Below are positions 12,636-26,210 of a DNA stretch of 64,000 nt, one piece after another. The notes under the pieces were generated by a model that was not told the DNA's origin, did not search any database, and saw nothing but the letters and a program-made list of their open reading frames with translations. The stretch comes from Apis mellifera (lineage: Eukaryota; Arthropoda; Insecta; Hymenoptera; Apidae). The stretch covers positions 1,026,501 to 1,090,500 of the forward strand of contig NC_037640.1 of the NCBI RefSeq assembly GCF_003254395.2. Direction: 5' to 3'. A program made the position numbers and the translations under genes. The stretch's first letter is position 1. Each line of letters begins with the position of its first letter.

Positions 12636-15600
12636 GTTTTGAATTTTATTGCATTTCTTGCCGATCTATAATTCTTGTATTTATCAAAAAATCAATATCC
12701 ATAATTTTTTTCAATTTTTATTTGAGAATATATTGAAAACAAAAATAAGATAACTTATTTTGAAAAATTATTATATACAATATTGAAATATTTTTATTTT
12801 TCTTTTTTAAATAGAGTAAAGATTTAGAATCAACAAGATTTTGATTCAAACAAGCAAGGATAAAGTTGGTGATTTACAGCGATTTTATAATTTTTTTTAT
12901 GAATTTAACGTTTCGCAGAAATATCCACTTTATAATTCTGAACAATTAATATATTTTTTGAAAACATATATGAAATGTAAAATATTAAAATATACAAAGA
13001 TCTAATGTACACTGTTGGTAGCACATGATCAAAGTAATTTTATGGAATGTAATTCTTTAAATTTTAAATATATATATATATAAAATTAAAAACAAAAAAT
13101 AATATATTTATATAAAATATTTTTGTTTAATAATACAGAAGAAGATCAATTGTAGTTAATATTTTTTTTACAAATTTAATTAGTATTAAATATAATATAC
13201 TATTTAAAAAATATATATATTTAAATATATATATTTAAAAAATGAATGTAACAAAATGATAACATACGTATGAAAAAACAAAACGAATTCTTGTTATTTA
13301 AGAATGAAACTGTAAATAAATTAAAATAAAATTAATTAGAGGTCTGGAATTTTGTATATATAAAAAGATATAATTATTTGCGATATAAATTTAATATTCG
13401 AATTGTCTTGGAGTTATACTTAATCTACTGTTTACATACTTTTCAATGAAACATGTATCATAAATCTTTAAGTTTCCTATACCATCTGTTGGCATGCAGA
13501 TGATGAAAATGTTAAATGCTATTTCTTAAAAATAAAGTCAATTAGCAATCAATTTTATTATATCGCAAATTTTTAAAATTGCTGAATTTTATTTATTTAT
13601 TTTTTTTTATTCATTATTATACTTATAATTACGAAATGAAATAAAAATTGAATGTTCAATTCATATCAGATTTTCAATTCATATAGAATTATTATTTAAT
13701 AATTAAAAAATTATTAGAAATATAAAAATATAATTTGTTATAATTCAAATATATATTAAATAGAATCGAAAAAATTATAAATTACAATTATAAAATTACA
13801 ATTTTTTATTTAAAAAAAAATTAAATTAAATTAAAGAATTTTTTACTCAATTAAGATTAGATCAATATTTTTTTTAATAAAATTGTATTTTTTCTGAATC
13901 AATATTCTTTTAAAAAGTATTAGAAATTTTATGGATCAATTTAAAAGTTACAAATTATATAATAGATTTTTATAGAGATATAATAGATTTTATATAATAG
14001 ATTTTTTCCACAAAATAAACTATTGCAAATCCTATTGCAAATGAAAGAATATTTAAACTTTCTATGATAAATATTAATATTAATTAATAAGAGTTAATAT
14101 ATTTATGTGAAATAGTGAAATAGATTAAAAATAGATTAGTTTAAAAATGATAAATTTTGTATCAAATGTTTAATAATTCTCTTTAAGCTGATATGCTTAT
14201 TTGATAGATTTTTCCCATCAATGGAAGAGCAAATCCAAATTATTAAAAAATTATAAAAAATTATTAATAATTTATTAAGAGGGAAAAAATTTTCAAAATT
14301 CATATAATAATTCATAGTATTTCTTTGTTAAGAATTAGTTTATTTATTAATGTTAAGAAAGGATCTGATAATTTAATAATATATTTTCAAAAACTCGAAC
14401 TGAATTTATCTACTTGAATTTTTAATAAGTTATTTTTAATAAATTTTTTAATAAGTTATTTTAAATAATTAAATAATAATAAATAATTATTTAATTGATG
14501 AATAATTTTCTAATTTAATATGTTAATCATTTATTTATTTTTTTATACCAAATTTTGCATTTTAAATGATGAATAAATTCGATTTATTCATCTTACACAA
14601 AAAGAAATTAATTAATTTTAATGTTATGAATATAAGATAATTTGATTAAAATATAATTTTTTTTCAATAAAAAGTATGTTGAATATTTATTATATTATAT
14701 TCAGTATATTTTCTTCGACACATGTTACTTGTTTATTCATGCTCAGTTAGTGTATATTCAATATTACTTTGCGTCTGTGATAACTCATTAACATAGAACG
14801 AAATTTATTACAAAGAAAAATATTGCTTGAAAATACTTTAGAAATCTCCAATGAACCAATACTCCCACATTTTTGGAATCATTTATTCAACATTAAAAAT
14901 GTAATTTGTAGCTTTAAATTGAGTAAAAAAATTCACAAGATGTCAAAATATTGATATTCGATTATAAACTACTTATTTATGTATATCATACGTATTTCAA
15001 ATTATATTTATACTGTGCAATAAAATTAATTTTTATTTAATCTATTTACAAATATTTATCTTTATATTTGTTATTATTTAATAATTATTTAAGATAAAAT
15101 TAAAATAATATTCATTGCTGATAGTTAATACATCGTAAGTCTTTGATAATAGAGTATGTAAGGGAACTCTCTAATTAATAAGTATATTATATAAGTATAT
15201 TAAAAATAATAATATTCAAATTAGTAAAAGTAACAAAAAAACTTAAAAAAATTCAAATATTTCATTGAATTAAATAATTTTTTTTTATAATAATTAAAAA
15301 AGTAATAATATTTTAATCAGATAGAAAAACAAAAAAAAGATAGAAAAACACAAAAATTAAATTATTGCATATTAGAAATCTCGAATTAGAATTACGATGT
15401 AAAATTACTATTAATAGTTGTCAGTTGCATATAATGCAATTGCTTTAAATTCTTTTAAAACTTTAATAAATAAAAATCTATTAATAGTTATTGACTAACA
15501 TCAATGATTATATCTATTGTGAATAAAATAATTTTTCACAATATCGATATTTTATTTACGTAATAGAAAATTTCATAAAATAAAAAATATATGTTTTTAT

Positions 15601-16201
15601 ATCTCGTCTATGATTTCGTCTATTTCTTTGTTTTCGATTTATCTAAATATTTTTTAAATATACTTGAATATATGAAATTAATAATTTGACAAAAATACTT
15701 TTAATTTATATTGTTTTACAAATATTAAAAATTCTTAACAATAACTAAAACAAACAGAATTTTTATATTTTGTTTTTAACTTTATTATATTTCTTTTTTA
15801 ATATTATTTTATTTTCTTTAATGCTTTTCTCTTTATTCTTTATTTTAATCTTATTGTATATGTCATAGTTTTCTTATTCATAATTACTTTTAATTTCAGT
15901 TTTTAATCTATCTCTATATGATATAATAACTTAATTTCTTTTGTATTTTTTTTTTTACTTTCTTACTTGTTTTATTAGGGATAAACATTTCCCTAATGAT
16001 TAAATTATTTGTCTATTTTTCTTAAACTTTGAAATTTACAATTGTTTAACAATGTATGAACTATATAACGATAACAATGAAAAATTACAACAGATAGATA
16101 ACTGTAAAATATAATTATTATTGACACTTATAATTTATAGTTGTCTAATTATCTGACCTTTAAAATTAAATAATCAGTTGAATAAAATCTCGATAGTTTC
16201 G

Positions 16202-19200
16202 TTAAGAAACAGTATTTTCCTTTAGCGATGCGAATTCTATCGCATCGAAATTATTATCTGTATTAGCTTTTTTTCGGTTTTGCTTTTGTTCAGGATTGTT
16301 CCATGTCTGTAATTGACCATTACCAAAAATGAGAAATGTGAAAGCACCAAAGCAATAAATCGATGCCAATATCCAAAAAATAATACTCCATCGAGCATAA
16401 GTTTGATTTTTATAGGTTATCGTCCCGACCATGTAGCTACTTAATAATCCGCCTAAAGAACCAAGTGTATTCATCATACCAAAGATAGTTCCTGCAAAGT
16501 TGGGTGCAATGTCTAAGCCGTTTCCCAGATAACCTGCCGTTACTGCACCGTTAATCGTTAGAGCAATCGTAAAGATTGATACAGATGTAACACGATCGCA
16601 TCCGTAATTTGCTTGTATGATCATTAATAATCCTGGAGTTAATACGGCTAAAAAAGAAGAAAAAAAAAAAGAAAAGAAAATAAAATGAAATAAAATGATT
16701 GATGTAGAGCAAGAATTTCTTATCTGGAGTTGAAGAGCTTTTTATAGGAATTTAATGTTAGTATAAAATATAATTTTTGCACAAAGAATATTAATTGACT
16801 TTTATACGAGGATTGTATTTTAAAAATACAATGCTTTTTCGACACGGCATTGTATTTCTTATAGTGATTAATTATTTTTTAATGATTATTGTGATTATTA
16901 TCAAAAATTATAAATAGAATTAAAAGATATTGTGTAAATGTTTTTTCTTTCTTTGTTACAATTTGCATAATATGTTTCAGTGAGTTATTTTTACTTCAAC
17001 AAAGTGTCATAATAAAAATTCTAATTATATTAAAAAAAAGAAAATATATGTATCTTATAAAGAAATAAATCAATACAGAAAATATTGAATATTGTTATAA
17101 GTAATATAACGTGAAATATGTTTCACATCTAATATTAAGTATAATATTATTCATGACATAGTATTATGTAAATTTTGTAATTTTGAATTTAAATAATATC
17201 GAACAATTTCTGTACTTACCAAAAGAAGTAAATATCTTTCGAATAGATGTTACCGACAGTTTCTTATTTTTAAATAAATAATCAGCCACAGTTGATGTTG
17301 TCACGGCAAAGATATATTTTCCGAGATATGGTAAGGAAGATAACATTCCATTCTACAGAGGAGAAGAAAGAAAAATAATTTGATAGAATAATATAAAAGA
17401 GAGTAATAATTTCATAAAATAATATATGTCAGTACAAACTTCTTTGATATTAAAGTTTAAAATATATTTCATGTACGTTGGTAATTGGTTCACAACAGTA
17501 AAATAACCGAACACATTGCAGCTATGAGTCAACACGATAGACCAAACAGGAATCGAAAGAAAAATGCATTTCCATGGGACAGATAATCTCTGTAAAAGAA
17601 TAAATATAGTATAATTTATATGTACTATAATTATATTTATATAGTACAATTTCCATTGAATTATTAATATGGATAAAAAGTTTGTAAAATATTTTTTATT
17701 TTTTTATATCAAAAAAATAGCAACAATTATTTTTATAATCTGATAGATTCTGTAATCTGAGTATTCTCTTCATAGTATTCTCTTCATTTAATTCAAATTT
17801 TATAATTCATTTCCAAGTATTGTCACAAGAAATCTTTTGAAATCAAATTTAAAAAAATATTTCGAAGATTATTGAAATGAATTTATTGATTATTGATAAT
17901 ATTATAATAATATAATAATATTATAATATTATAATATGATAATATTTAAAATTTATATGACTCAATTTTCGAAATTCTTCTTTCAATTTGATATAAATAT
18001 TATATTTTTTATAAATCTCATAATTTGTAAAAAATACTTTTTTTTTCAAAAGATTGAAGTATAATAATATTATCAAAAATTTGTACTAATAGAAAACATC
18101 ATAATAACAACATTATAATATTATAATATTAACTCAATAAAATCATAATTATAACTCAATAAAAAACATTGCTGCAACATTCGATATAATAAAATAGAAT
18201 CTCTTATATTTAAATACTGTCATTGTTACCAAACAATTCAATTATTTTATTCTGAATAACTGTTTTGTAATTGTTTTAATATGTATATTTATAATATGTA
18301 TATTATAAATATAATAACGAATCATAATCATTATAATATAATCATTATTAAACTCTGGATTTTTATGCAAAATTAAATTTTCATGATTAAAAGATGATTA
18401 AAAAAATGAAAACTTGTCTTATATCTTTAATAATGTATACTATACTTTGAATTTTTTTATACATCTTTGCATATAATATATATTCTCTAGTATATTAATT
18501 TATATATTCAAATTTTGCATAAATGCATAAATATCCGTAATTCAATTATTACACATAATCAAATAAAAATGTTTTTTTTTTAATCTATTGAAACAAAATA
18601 TAAAATATTTAAAAAGTTCAAAAAATTGTAAAAATAAAATTAGCAAAAATATATAATTTATAATCATAAAGATTAGAAAAATTTGATCGTTTGAGGAATA
18701 AAAAGAATATAACTCTGTATAATTATTTATGTTAAAAAACTTATGATAAAATTGATTATAATTTATGATAAAAATATATAGATTAAATATTATATAATAT
18801 TTGAAAAATAGAATGATTAGAATGATTTATTCTATCATTCGAAAATTATTTTATCCATTTTTATCTTTCTATTAATACAATTACGAAAGATTCTATTTCT
18901 AGCAAAAAAAAAAAAAAAAAAAAAATATTCCTTGAACTTTTTATCCATATTGAATTATAAATCACATTTTTCAATTCTTTATTACACCTTTGTTGTAGTA
19001 GTAGTACCGATCGATTCTTCGATGTATCGACGTTCTTCAATCGAAATTCTCGGATGTTGGGCGGGAGAGTCAAATATTAAGAGAAACCAAGCTATACTCC
19101 ACATGAGACCTATTGTTCCTGTTACGTAGAATACAGATTCCCATCCAAAGTAAGCAATTAAAAATCCGCAAATTGGCATTGTTAATGCTGCTCCAAGCGA

Positions 19201-22200
19201 TGAAGCTAAATACATATATAAAGAAATTTTTTTTTCATTTTTTACTATATTTACTATATTTAAGTATTATATAAAAAGTAATATATTTTATTTATTTTAC
19301 GGAAAATAAAATATTTTTTTATATGCAACAAGAAGATATATATTCAGAATATATATTCATTTTTCATTATAAAATAGTAGCATATTTTGATTTTATTGCG
19401 AAAAATAATTTATTTCACTATCTTATCATAAAAAATATCATATTAGAATCTTTTTAAATAATTGATTAGAGAATATTTTGCTCTTAAAAAAATAATTAAT
19501 TAATAATTAATAAAATAAATTTATATAAGAAAAGTCATTTGGAATTCGATTTCAATTAAATTCTTTTATATATTTTAATTACCAAATCAAAAAAAATTCT
19601 TATATCATATTTATCACTAACTATTTAAATATAATCTTTTCATCATTATAAATAAAATATGTTTTACGATAGTTTCATTTTCAATTTATATATTTAAATG
19701 TATAAATTTTTATTAAGTTTTAACAAAAAAGAAATATATTTTTATATTCTGTCTTCCATAATTTTTCAAATTAATAATAAAATAAATAATTATTATTTAC
19801 AATTATAATATATTATTATAATAATAAAATAAATAATTATTACTATAAATAATATTTTTTATTGGAAATGATTGCAATATATTAATTTTAATAATTAATT
19901 TTAATAAAAAGTGATAATATATTTCATTTCGTATGCTTTTTTTTTTTATGAAGAAAAATGAAATGTAATATTTTGAATTATATCTTATATCGAAAACAAA
20001 TGTGTTTTTTTTTTTGTAAAATAAATGCTAATTTTCATTTATATATGAAAATGTAATTCGATATTTGTACAAAGTTATAAGTAATATACATATAAAATTT
20101 GACATATTTACATTAGGAATTGATTGTAAAAAACATGTCAAATCTGAAGTAAAAGTATTTTTATAAAGAACAATACCAGAAATAGAAGCATTATGTGCAG
20201 ATTTTTGTTTTGATGGATATAGAATTAATATTGTATTTTTATCTTTGATTTTAGATTATAATAATATTTTATAATTGAATTAAAAATATAAAATAAATAT
20301 TAATATGTTGATTTAAAAAATTATCTTATATTTTGTTTAAAATACATTCTGTAAGTTATCGAATTCATGCTTTGTATATACGTATATTACATTAAGGTCG
20401 ACCCCATGTTCGTGATCAATCATAGATCCATGACCACTATTACACACATTAGTTTTCATTTGGACGAATTTAAAGAAGGGGAGAATAATATATCTTCTTG
20501 TATATTTAATTTTTATATTTTATATTTAATATTTAAAATAACTTATATTAAATATATTAATTAATATTTAATTTTTTGATTTCAAGTTTCAAAATTTATT
20601 TAAAACTTTAAGCTTTTTTTTTTTTGTTAACAGAAAAAATATCTTTGATGTCTCATTTTATATTTTTTTTCTTTAGAAAATTATTTGAATGAATTACTTT
20701 CTCTATGTTATTCTAATTTTTTTAAATTAGAAAAATATAAATACTTAAATCTGAGTTAATTATAAATTAAATATAAAAATAATTTTTTTTATTTTTTGTA
20801 TTAAAATTGAATTAATTAAATATAAAAAAATGTAAAAATATTGAAAATTCAAACTTTTTTAAAAATATTAATAATATTAGAATGAAAATATTAGTATACT
20901 TTATTTATTCCTATTTATGAAATATGAATAATTTTATGTTTTATCATTTTATATTTAATTAAAAAAGAGTAAAAATATTTGCATTTCAATATTTCCATTA
21001 TATTGTTATTAATGAATTTAATTTTTTAATATTCTTTTATTATTTGGGAAACTTCAATTCGTCAAATTTTTAATATTCAGAACATATGTTTGTATGAACT
21101 TTTTTATTGTTTTTAGATATATAATAAATTTTTTAAATGATCCTATAATCTGTTTAATGAAATAAACAAAACAAAAAAAAAATAAAATCATATGATTATT
21201 TTCTAATTATAAAAAAAAAATTACGTTTAATATTTCAGATTTTGTATGTAATATAGATGTTTCTATAAAATTAATTTTTGATATAAGGTAAGAGTTTGAA
21301 GTTTTAATTTCATATTTTTTTTAAAGCTTTTCTTTAAATATATTTTTTGATCTTTTAATTCTTATTTTTATTATTATATTATACAATTATTAATTATAGT
21401 ATATTTTTAATCTTTTATTAAAAATTTGTTGATTTTCATAATGGATATAATGGATATGAAATGATATTTATAACATAAATGAATAAATTAAGAATTATTG
21501 TAAAATAATAGTTTTCTTTAATTTATTCCAAATTTTTCATCTAAAATTATTTCTATATAGAAAGAAACATTATTTCCTGAAAACAATAGTTAAATTATTC
21601 TAAAAAAATTTATTAAATTTATAAAAATTATATTTAATTTTTTTTTCATTTGTAGTATCTTAAAAAAATTTCTTGATCAGATTAAAATTTCAATTTAAAT
21701 ATTATAAAAAGCAATTTTTTTTTTATTGAAAATTACGAATATTAAAAAAAAAATTTATCTAAATGTTTCCTTCCATTTTATTTTATAATCCATACATTTA
21801 TTTACCCATCATATTTGAGACAAATTTGCTGCGTTCCGTTGGTGGTATCCATCGGGCGGTCATTGGTTGGATGGCAGGCCAAGTAGCTCCCTGTATGTCG
21901 AGATAGACTGATAATAAAGACTATTTTGCCAATTCGAATCAATTAAAATTGCTAAGAATTAAATTTATATCAAAAACAATCCTTATCAATTTTCATTTTT
22001 TCCAGAAAAATGAGAAATATTCTAAAATTTTTACTTTTTTATAATACGTTAAATTTTTTTTTAATAAAATATTTATATGGTATTTCTCAATCATAAAACT
22101 TTTTTAAAAAAGTTAGATACAAGATCCTGAATAACATCCAAAGGCTTCTAGCCAATAATCATTCTTTATAAAAAAGTTGTTATCAAAAAAAGAATGAATA

Positions 22201-24683
22201 ATATTTTTTCATATTGAAATACAGTAATTAATAATTTTGATTTTTCTTTTCATAAAATAATATATCATGTAAATTTGAATTAGATTTTTTTTTGAAAATG
22301 TATATAAAAATAGAGGATAGAATTTATTTTGTCCATGCATATATTTTGCAAAAAGAAAAAAAAGAAATGAAATTCATTCTTAATTAAAATTAAAATTAAA
22401 TTAGATAATTCTTAAAAAAAATAATTATATATAAAAAAAAATCAAAATTTTTAGCAATATTAGATAAGTAGAATTATATCATCTTATAAAAATTATTATA
22501 CATAAACACAGTGAATTTGGCTATAAAGAGATTCTATTTTCGAATAATATAATCTAATTTATATTTTTTATTTAAAACTAAAAAATTTCAAAATTTAAAA
22601 TATTTTTTTTTAAATATCTTCTTACACATAATATTATTAAATTATATTCTATTCATAAATTTTTTGTTAATAACTTTTTTATAAATAACGATTGTCAACT
22701 AAAACTTTATTCATTATTCAATGTCATGATTTTGACAATATATATCAAAATCATTGGATTTGAATCCTTTAAAAATTTTCTTAAAATCTACTTAAATATT
22801 ATTTATCATTATATTGTAAAAATAATATATTTAATTAAATTATGAATTATGATGGAGTTTGTTTCTAAATTAAACAAAGATCACTTTTGTTATAAACTCC
22901 TCAATTATTGTAAGGAAAACCCACCAACATAAATCCAATTACTGTTCTTAACATGGCAACTGCGATATAACCATAAGTTGCCAACCAGGGTGTTAAAAAT
23001 GTAACAGCGCTGGATACTAACATACTGTATCCAAAAACTTTTTTAGGTCCTATTATTTCAGCGAGTCGTCCACCCGGTAACTCGGTACATATGTAACCCC
23101 AGAAAAAACTGCCCAATATGATATTAACTTCATATTCGTTCCACGGATATCTCGTTTGATTAATTTCTTCCTAAGAAGTAAAGCAAAAACGAGATCATTT
23201 TGAAGGAATGAAAAAAGAAAACAAAGATCATAATTGAAATTTCAAAGATTATGATATACAAATTAATATTTTTGGATATTTTTGAATAAATTTGATTTTT
23301 AATAATAATGATTTATGAATTATAAATGCTAAAAATTATTTTAATTGCACCATTCAATGATGAAATTTTATTTTAATTATAAATAATTATATATATATAT
23401 TCTTTTAATTATAATTAATTTTTTATTGTTTTTAATAATGGTAATAACAAGTAGAATATAAAAAAAATATTTTTGTCATTGATATTAATTATTAGTAATC
23501 GAAATCATTTATGATGATTATTTTTAATTAAAATAATAAGAATTAATTTAATAGTTAATTTCCTTGTATTCTTTTTTAAAAAGTTTCTTTAAAATTTAAT
23601 TATGATTGCTTTTTATTTAAATTAATTTTTATTTAATAATTTTTTTCCAAAATATTTATATTATTAATTTTTTTAAAAACGATAAATTTTTAAAAGATAA
23701 ACTGTAACGTACGTGCCTAGGTGGATAGGGGAACGAAGATATAGTAGAATTAGAAGCGATCATCGCTGATTCGTTATTGTGCAGAGAAACGTTTATTTTG
23801 ATTTCGTGATCGAAGCACTCGTTTGTTCTATTATAGCTGCTCGAGTGTGAACTGTCCTTGCTTGGAATCACCATTGATACTATGGCAATCGTCATGTTTA
23901 CACGTAACATATAATTTAACATGAAACCAAAGATCACCATGATGTTTAACACTTGTTTGCACGTTAATATATCTGAAAGCATGAAAAGGAAATTAAGAAA
24001 ATTACTGAAAATTTAATTGCTATGTTGTATCCTCAAATTCAAATTCACGAATCATTTCAAGTAGATCATTTCTAATTTGTTACATCGCATTATTGAACAG
24101 CGCCGCTATTCGATAAATTAAAATTAACGGAAGTTGCATAATATCCGTAAATGCAGCTGATCCTATTGGTTTATCGCAAACAATTAACCAATCGAATAAA
24201 AGGGATAGTTGTGTGACTTTCAAAAGATCGATCAACTTCGCTTACACCATTGTGCTAATTTACAAATTAAAAATTGAAATATAATTTTTTTTTTTCATTT
24301 AAATTGCAATACAACTTTTTTTCGAGTTATTTAATGCAGCATTTGAAAATTGGCAACAACCTTCACCCAGAACTTGACTTATATCCGCTTGCTATTTATA
24401 TTGTTGGTTGGCATACCATCACGGTCCTCTTTGAGGTAAGCATGCTGTTACATTGCGTAGAATGCTCCTGTGCTTCAGTTCAGAAATTCGATTTGAATGT
24501 ATATACATCTTGATCGTTAAACAGAATTATTGTGATAACGTAAATTATTATGATAATTTGCATTTTTAAATATGCCTTGAACGCGAGGAAAATTAATTTA
24601 ATGCCGAGCAAAATCTATTTTCGTGATATATAAATATATAAATGCAAAGATAGCTTACCTAAAACCTTCCATTTCGAGGCCAT
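16202..24683 (-). CDS. SLC17-family anion transporter (MFS)
   Basis: A membrane carrier of the SLC17 family, the sialin/vesicular-glutamate/Na-phosphate cotransporter group. The substrate cannot be told from sequence. Coding exons in transcript order: 24659-24683, 23713-23972, 22925-23170, 21806-21890, 18988-19205, 17440-17589, 17220-17352, 16202-16647. All junctions are GT-AG and in phase, giving 1563 nt and 520 aa, a normal family length. Residues about 15-36 form the first membrane helix (NIMVIFGFMLNYMLRVNMTI). The following loop has five N-glycosylation sequons (NRT, NVS, NES, NST, NQT), as expected for a luminal or extracellular loop. Family signatures follow: FFWGYICTELPGGRLAE in exon 3 and TWPAIQPMTARWIPPTERS in exon 4. 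The start MASKWKVL is the only ATG that joins in phase to exon 2. It lies downstream of the forked-like gene on the same strand. Confidence 0.9.
20107..20274 (+). pseudogene. Possible decayed coding fragment in a transporter intron
   Basis: On the strand opposite the transporter, a 55-codon frame reads with protein-like composition but is broken by one in-frame TAA at 20164-20166. The part after the stop begins RTIPEIEALCADFCFDGYR. About 100-200 bp further (20400-20490), another fragment encodes HISFHLDEFKEGENN. Both stand out slightly from the AT background. I recognise neither, and a remnant of a transposon or retrocopy is only a guess. Confidence 0.2.
21806..21890 (-). CDS. SLC17-like transporter, signature exon 4 (85 bp)
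   Basis: A short exon, easily missed, flanked by AG (21891-21892) and a GTAAAT donor. It encodes GATWPAIQPMTARWIPPTER and a few more residues, the most conserved SLC17 signature around helix 4, and joins exons 3 and 5 without a frame break. Confidence 0.85.
24659..24683 (-). CDS. SLC17-like transporter, first coding exon (25 bp)
   Basis: A mini first coding exon encoding MASKWKVL plus one base, followed by a GTAAGC donor. It splices to the acceptor at 23973-23974, completing an Asp codon and continuing ILTCKQVLN. The phase match and the conserved TCKQVLN start of exon 2 support the join. Confidence 0.75.
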
Positions 24684-26210
24684 TATTTGATACAATTCGG
24701 TTGTAACACAATAATTAAGAAATTGTTCTTCTTAAATACTCGATTAAGGAAGAAGAAGAAAAAAGCTAGAAGAGGATTAAAAAAGGATTAAGAAAAAGTT
24801 TGAAAAAGAGTAAAAAAAGACAAGAAAAAGTTCAGAAAAAAATAAGAAAAATTGATTGGCAGATGTTTCAATGCTTTAGAAAACACTTGTGCTTTTTTCT
24901 CTGCAAAATGTAACTTGAAAAGTTTGGAAATGACTGAGCAAAGAAAAATGCAAGACACAAAACAGATACTTTGCAAGATACTTCTAGAGCCAGAGACAAA
25001 GTCATAAAAGAGAATCAAAACTGGCGGTGGTAAAAACTCGCGAAGGGTTTGAGAACACAGCGTGTTATTGGCAACCGTCAGTTGAACTGCGCGGTAATCC
25101 CACAGCGTGCCAGTGATGACGTTACGACAACGCAAATTGCTTCAACGGTAAGCGTTTGTGTATGCTTGTGTTGGTATTCCTATTTGCAACCGCGCTCATA
25201 CTCATTCTTCTAATGATCGAACTAAACTAAGTAGATCGCGAATATTTCGTTACATATATTTATGCATTCTTATCTTTGCCAACTATTTACATCCCCACTT
25301 GAACAGTTTACAATTTGAAAACTATTTGAAAACTAGCAAAAATAAAAAAATACGAAATACATCACTTATTCATATTATCCTTCTTATTCTAGATACAATG
25401 ATGAATATATAATGAATATACAATTCGATAATTTATGAAAATTTTAAGATAAATTTTATGATAATTTAAGAAAATTTATATATAAATTTATACTTTAAAT
25501 ATGAAAGATTTTCTTATGCATTTGCTTCAGAGTTTTATTTTATTATAAAATATTGCTTTATTGTAGTTGAAATAAATTTATTATAATCTGAAATTAAAAA
25601 ATAAAAATTATGTTTTTCCTATATTTTTATTCAAAAAAAAAAAAAAGAGAATTTACATATTTGTCTCTAGCATGACAGGAACAATATAATAAGAAAAATA
25701 ATCTGTATTAAAAATGATTTGAATTAAAAAAATATATATATATAATTTAAGTTCATAATTTATAAGAAATATTGAAATTTTATTAAGAACAAAAACTATT
25801 CTATAATTTTTGAATTTTTAAAAGGAAGTTATAATAACTCGAAGCATGAAGTAATTCGAAAATAAATTCAAATTTAAAATTATTTATTATATGCACATCC
25901 TTTTTTTTTAATGTCATTTGATATCATTTTTATTTTATAAATAAACAAAAGGATTCTGTTTCGAATTTCAGTTTCTGAAATATTGAATATTATTTAATCT
26001 TTATTGTAAAATAATGTATATTAGATCGGTTTCTTGAATCGATTAATAAAAATTTGTGAAGGGTAAAAAGCAATGTTACTCGAAGAACATTTTAATGAAT
26101 TCCTTGATATAAATTTTACTCGATTCTATATACAAACACCACATAATGCAATCTGTCTCTATCACTTCCGATTATCACGATGAATAAACGAACGAAAGAT
26201 ATTCGAATAA
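24684..26210. other. Intergenic DNA between the transporter and the forked-like gene
   Basis: The right-hand side should contain the 3' UTR of the forked-like gene: on the minus strand an AATAAA lies at about 25999-26004. The left-hand side contains the transporter's 5' UTR and promoter. A GC-richer patch at about 25000-25150 includes TGACGTTA (a CRE-like sequence) and may be the promoter. No coding exon is supported, although a minus-strand frame is open at 24788-25135. Confidence 0.45.

Larger units (their letters stand above)
9961..16201. other. 6-kb AT desert
   Basis: Extremely AT-rich DNA with no supportable coding exon, tRNA or rRNA. It contains the inverted repeat at 10464-10585, a long (AT)n run near 12.6 kb and many short imperfect palindromes. 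The final kilobase should contain the transporter's 3' UTR: reading the minus strand, an AATAAA-like signal lies near 15974. Confidence 0.6.

Noticed and set aside
23190..23210. GAGATCATTTTGAA, a 14-base match to the bantam microRNA seed region
   Set aside because: The 3' half differs, no complementary arm for a hairpin was seen nearby, and it lies close beside a transporter exon on the opposite strand. Best explained by chance.
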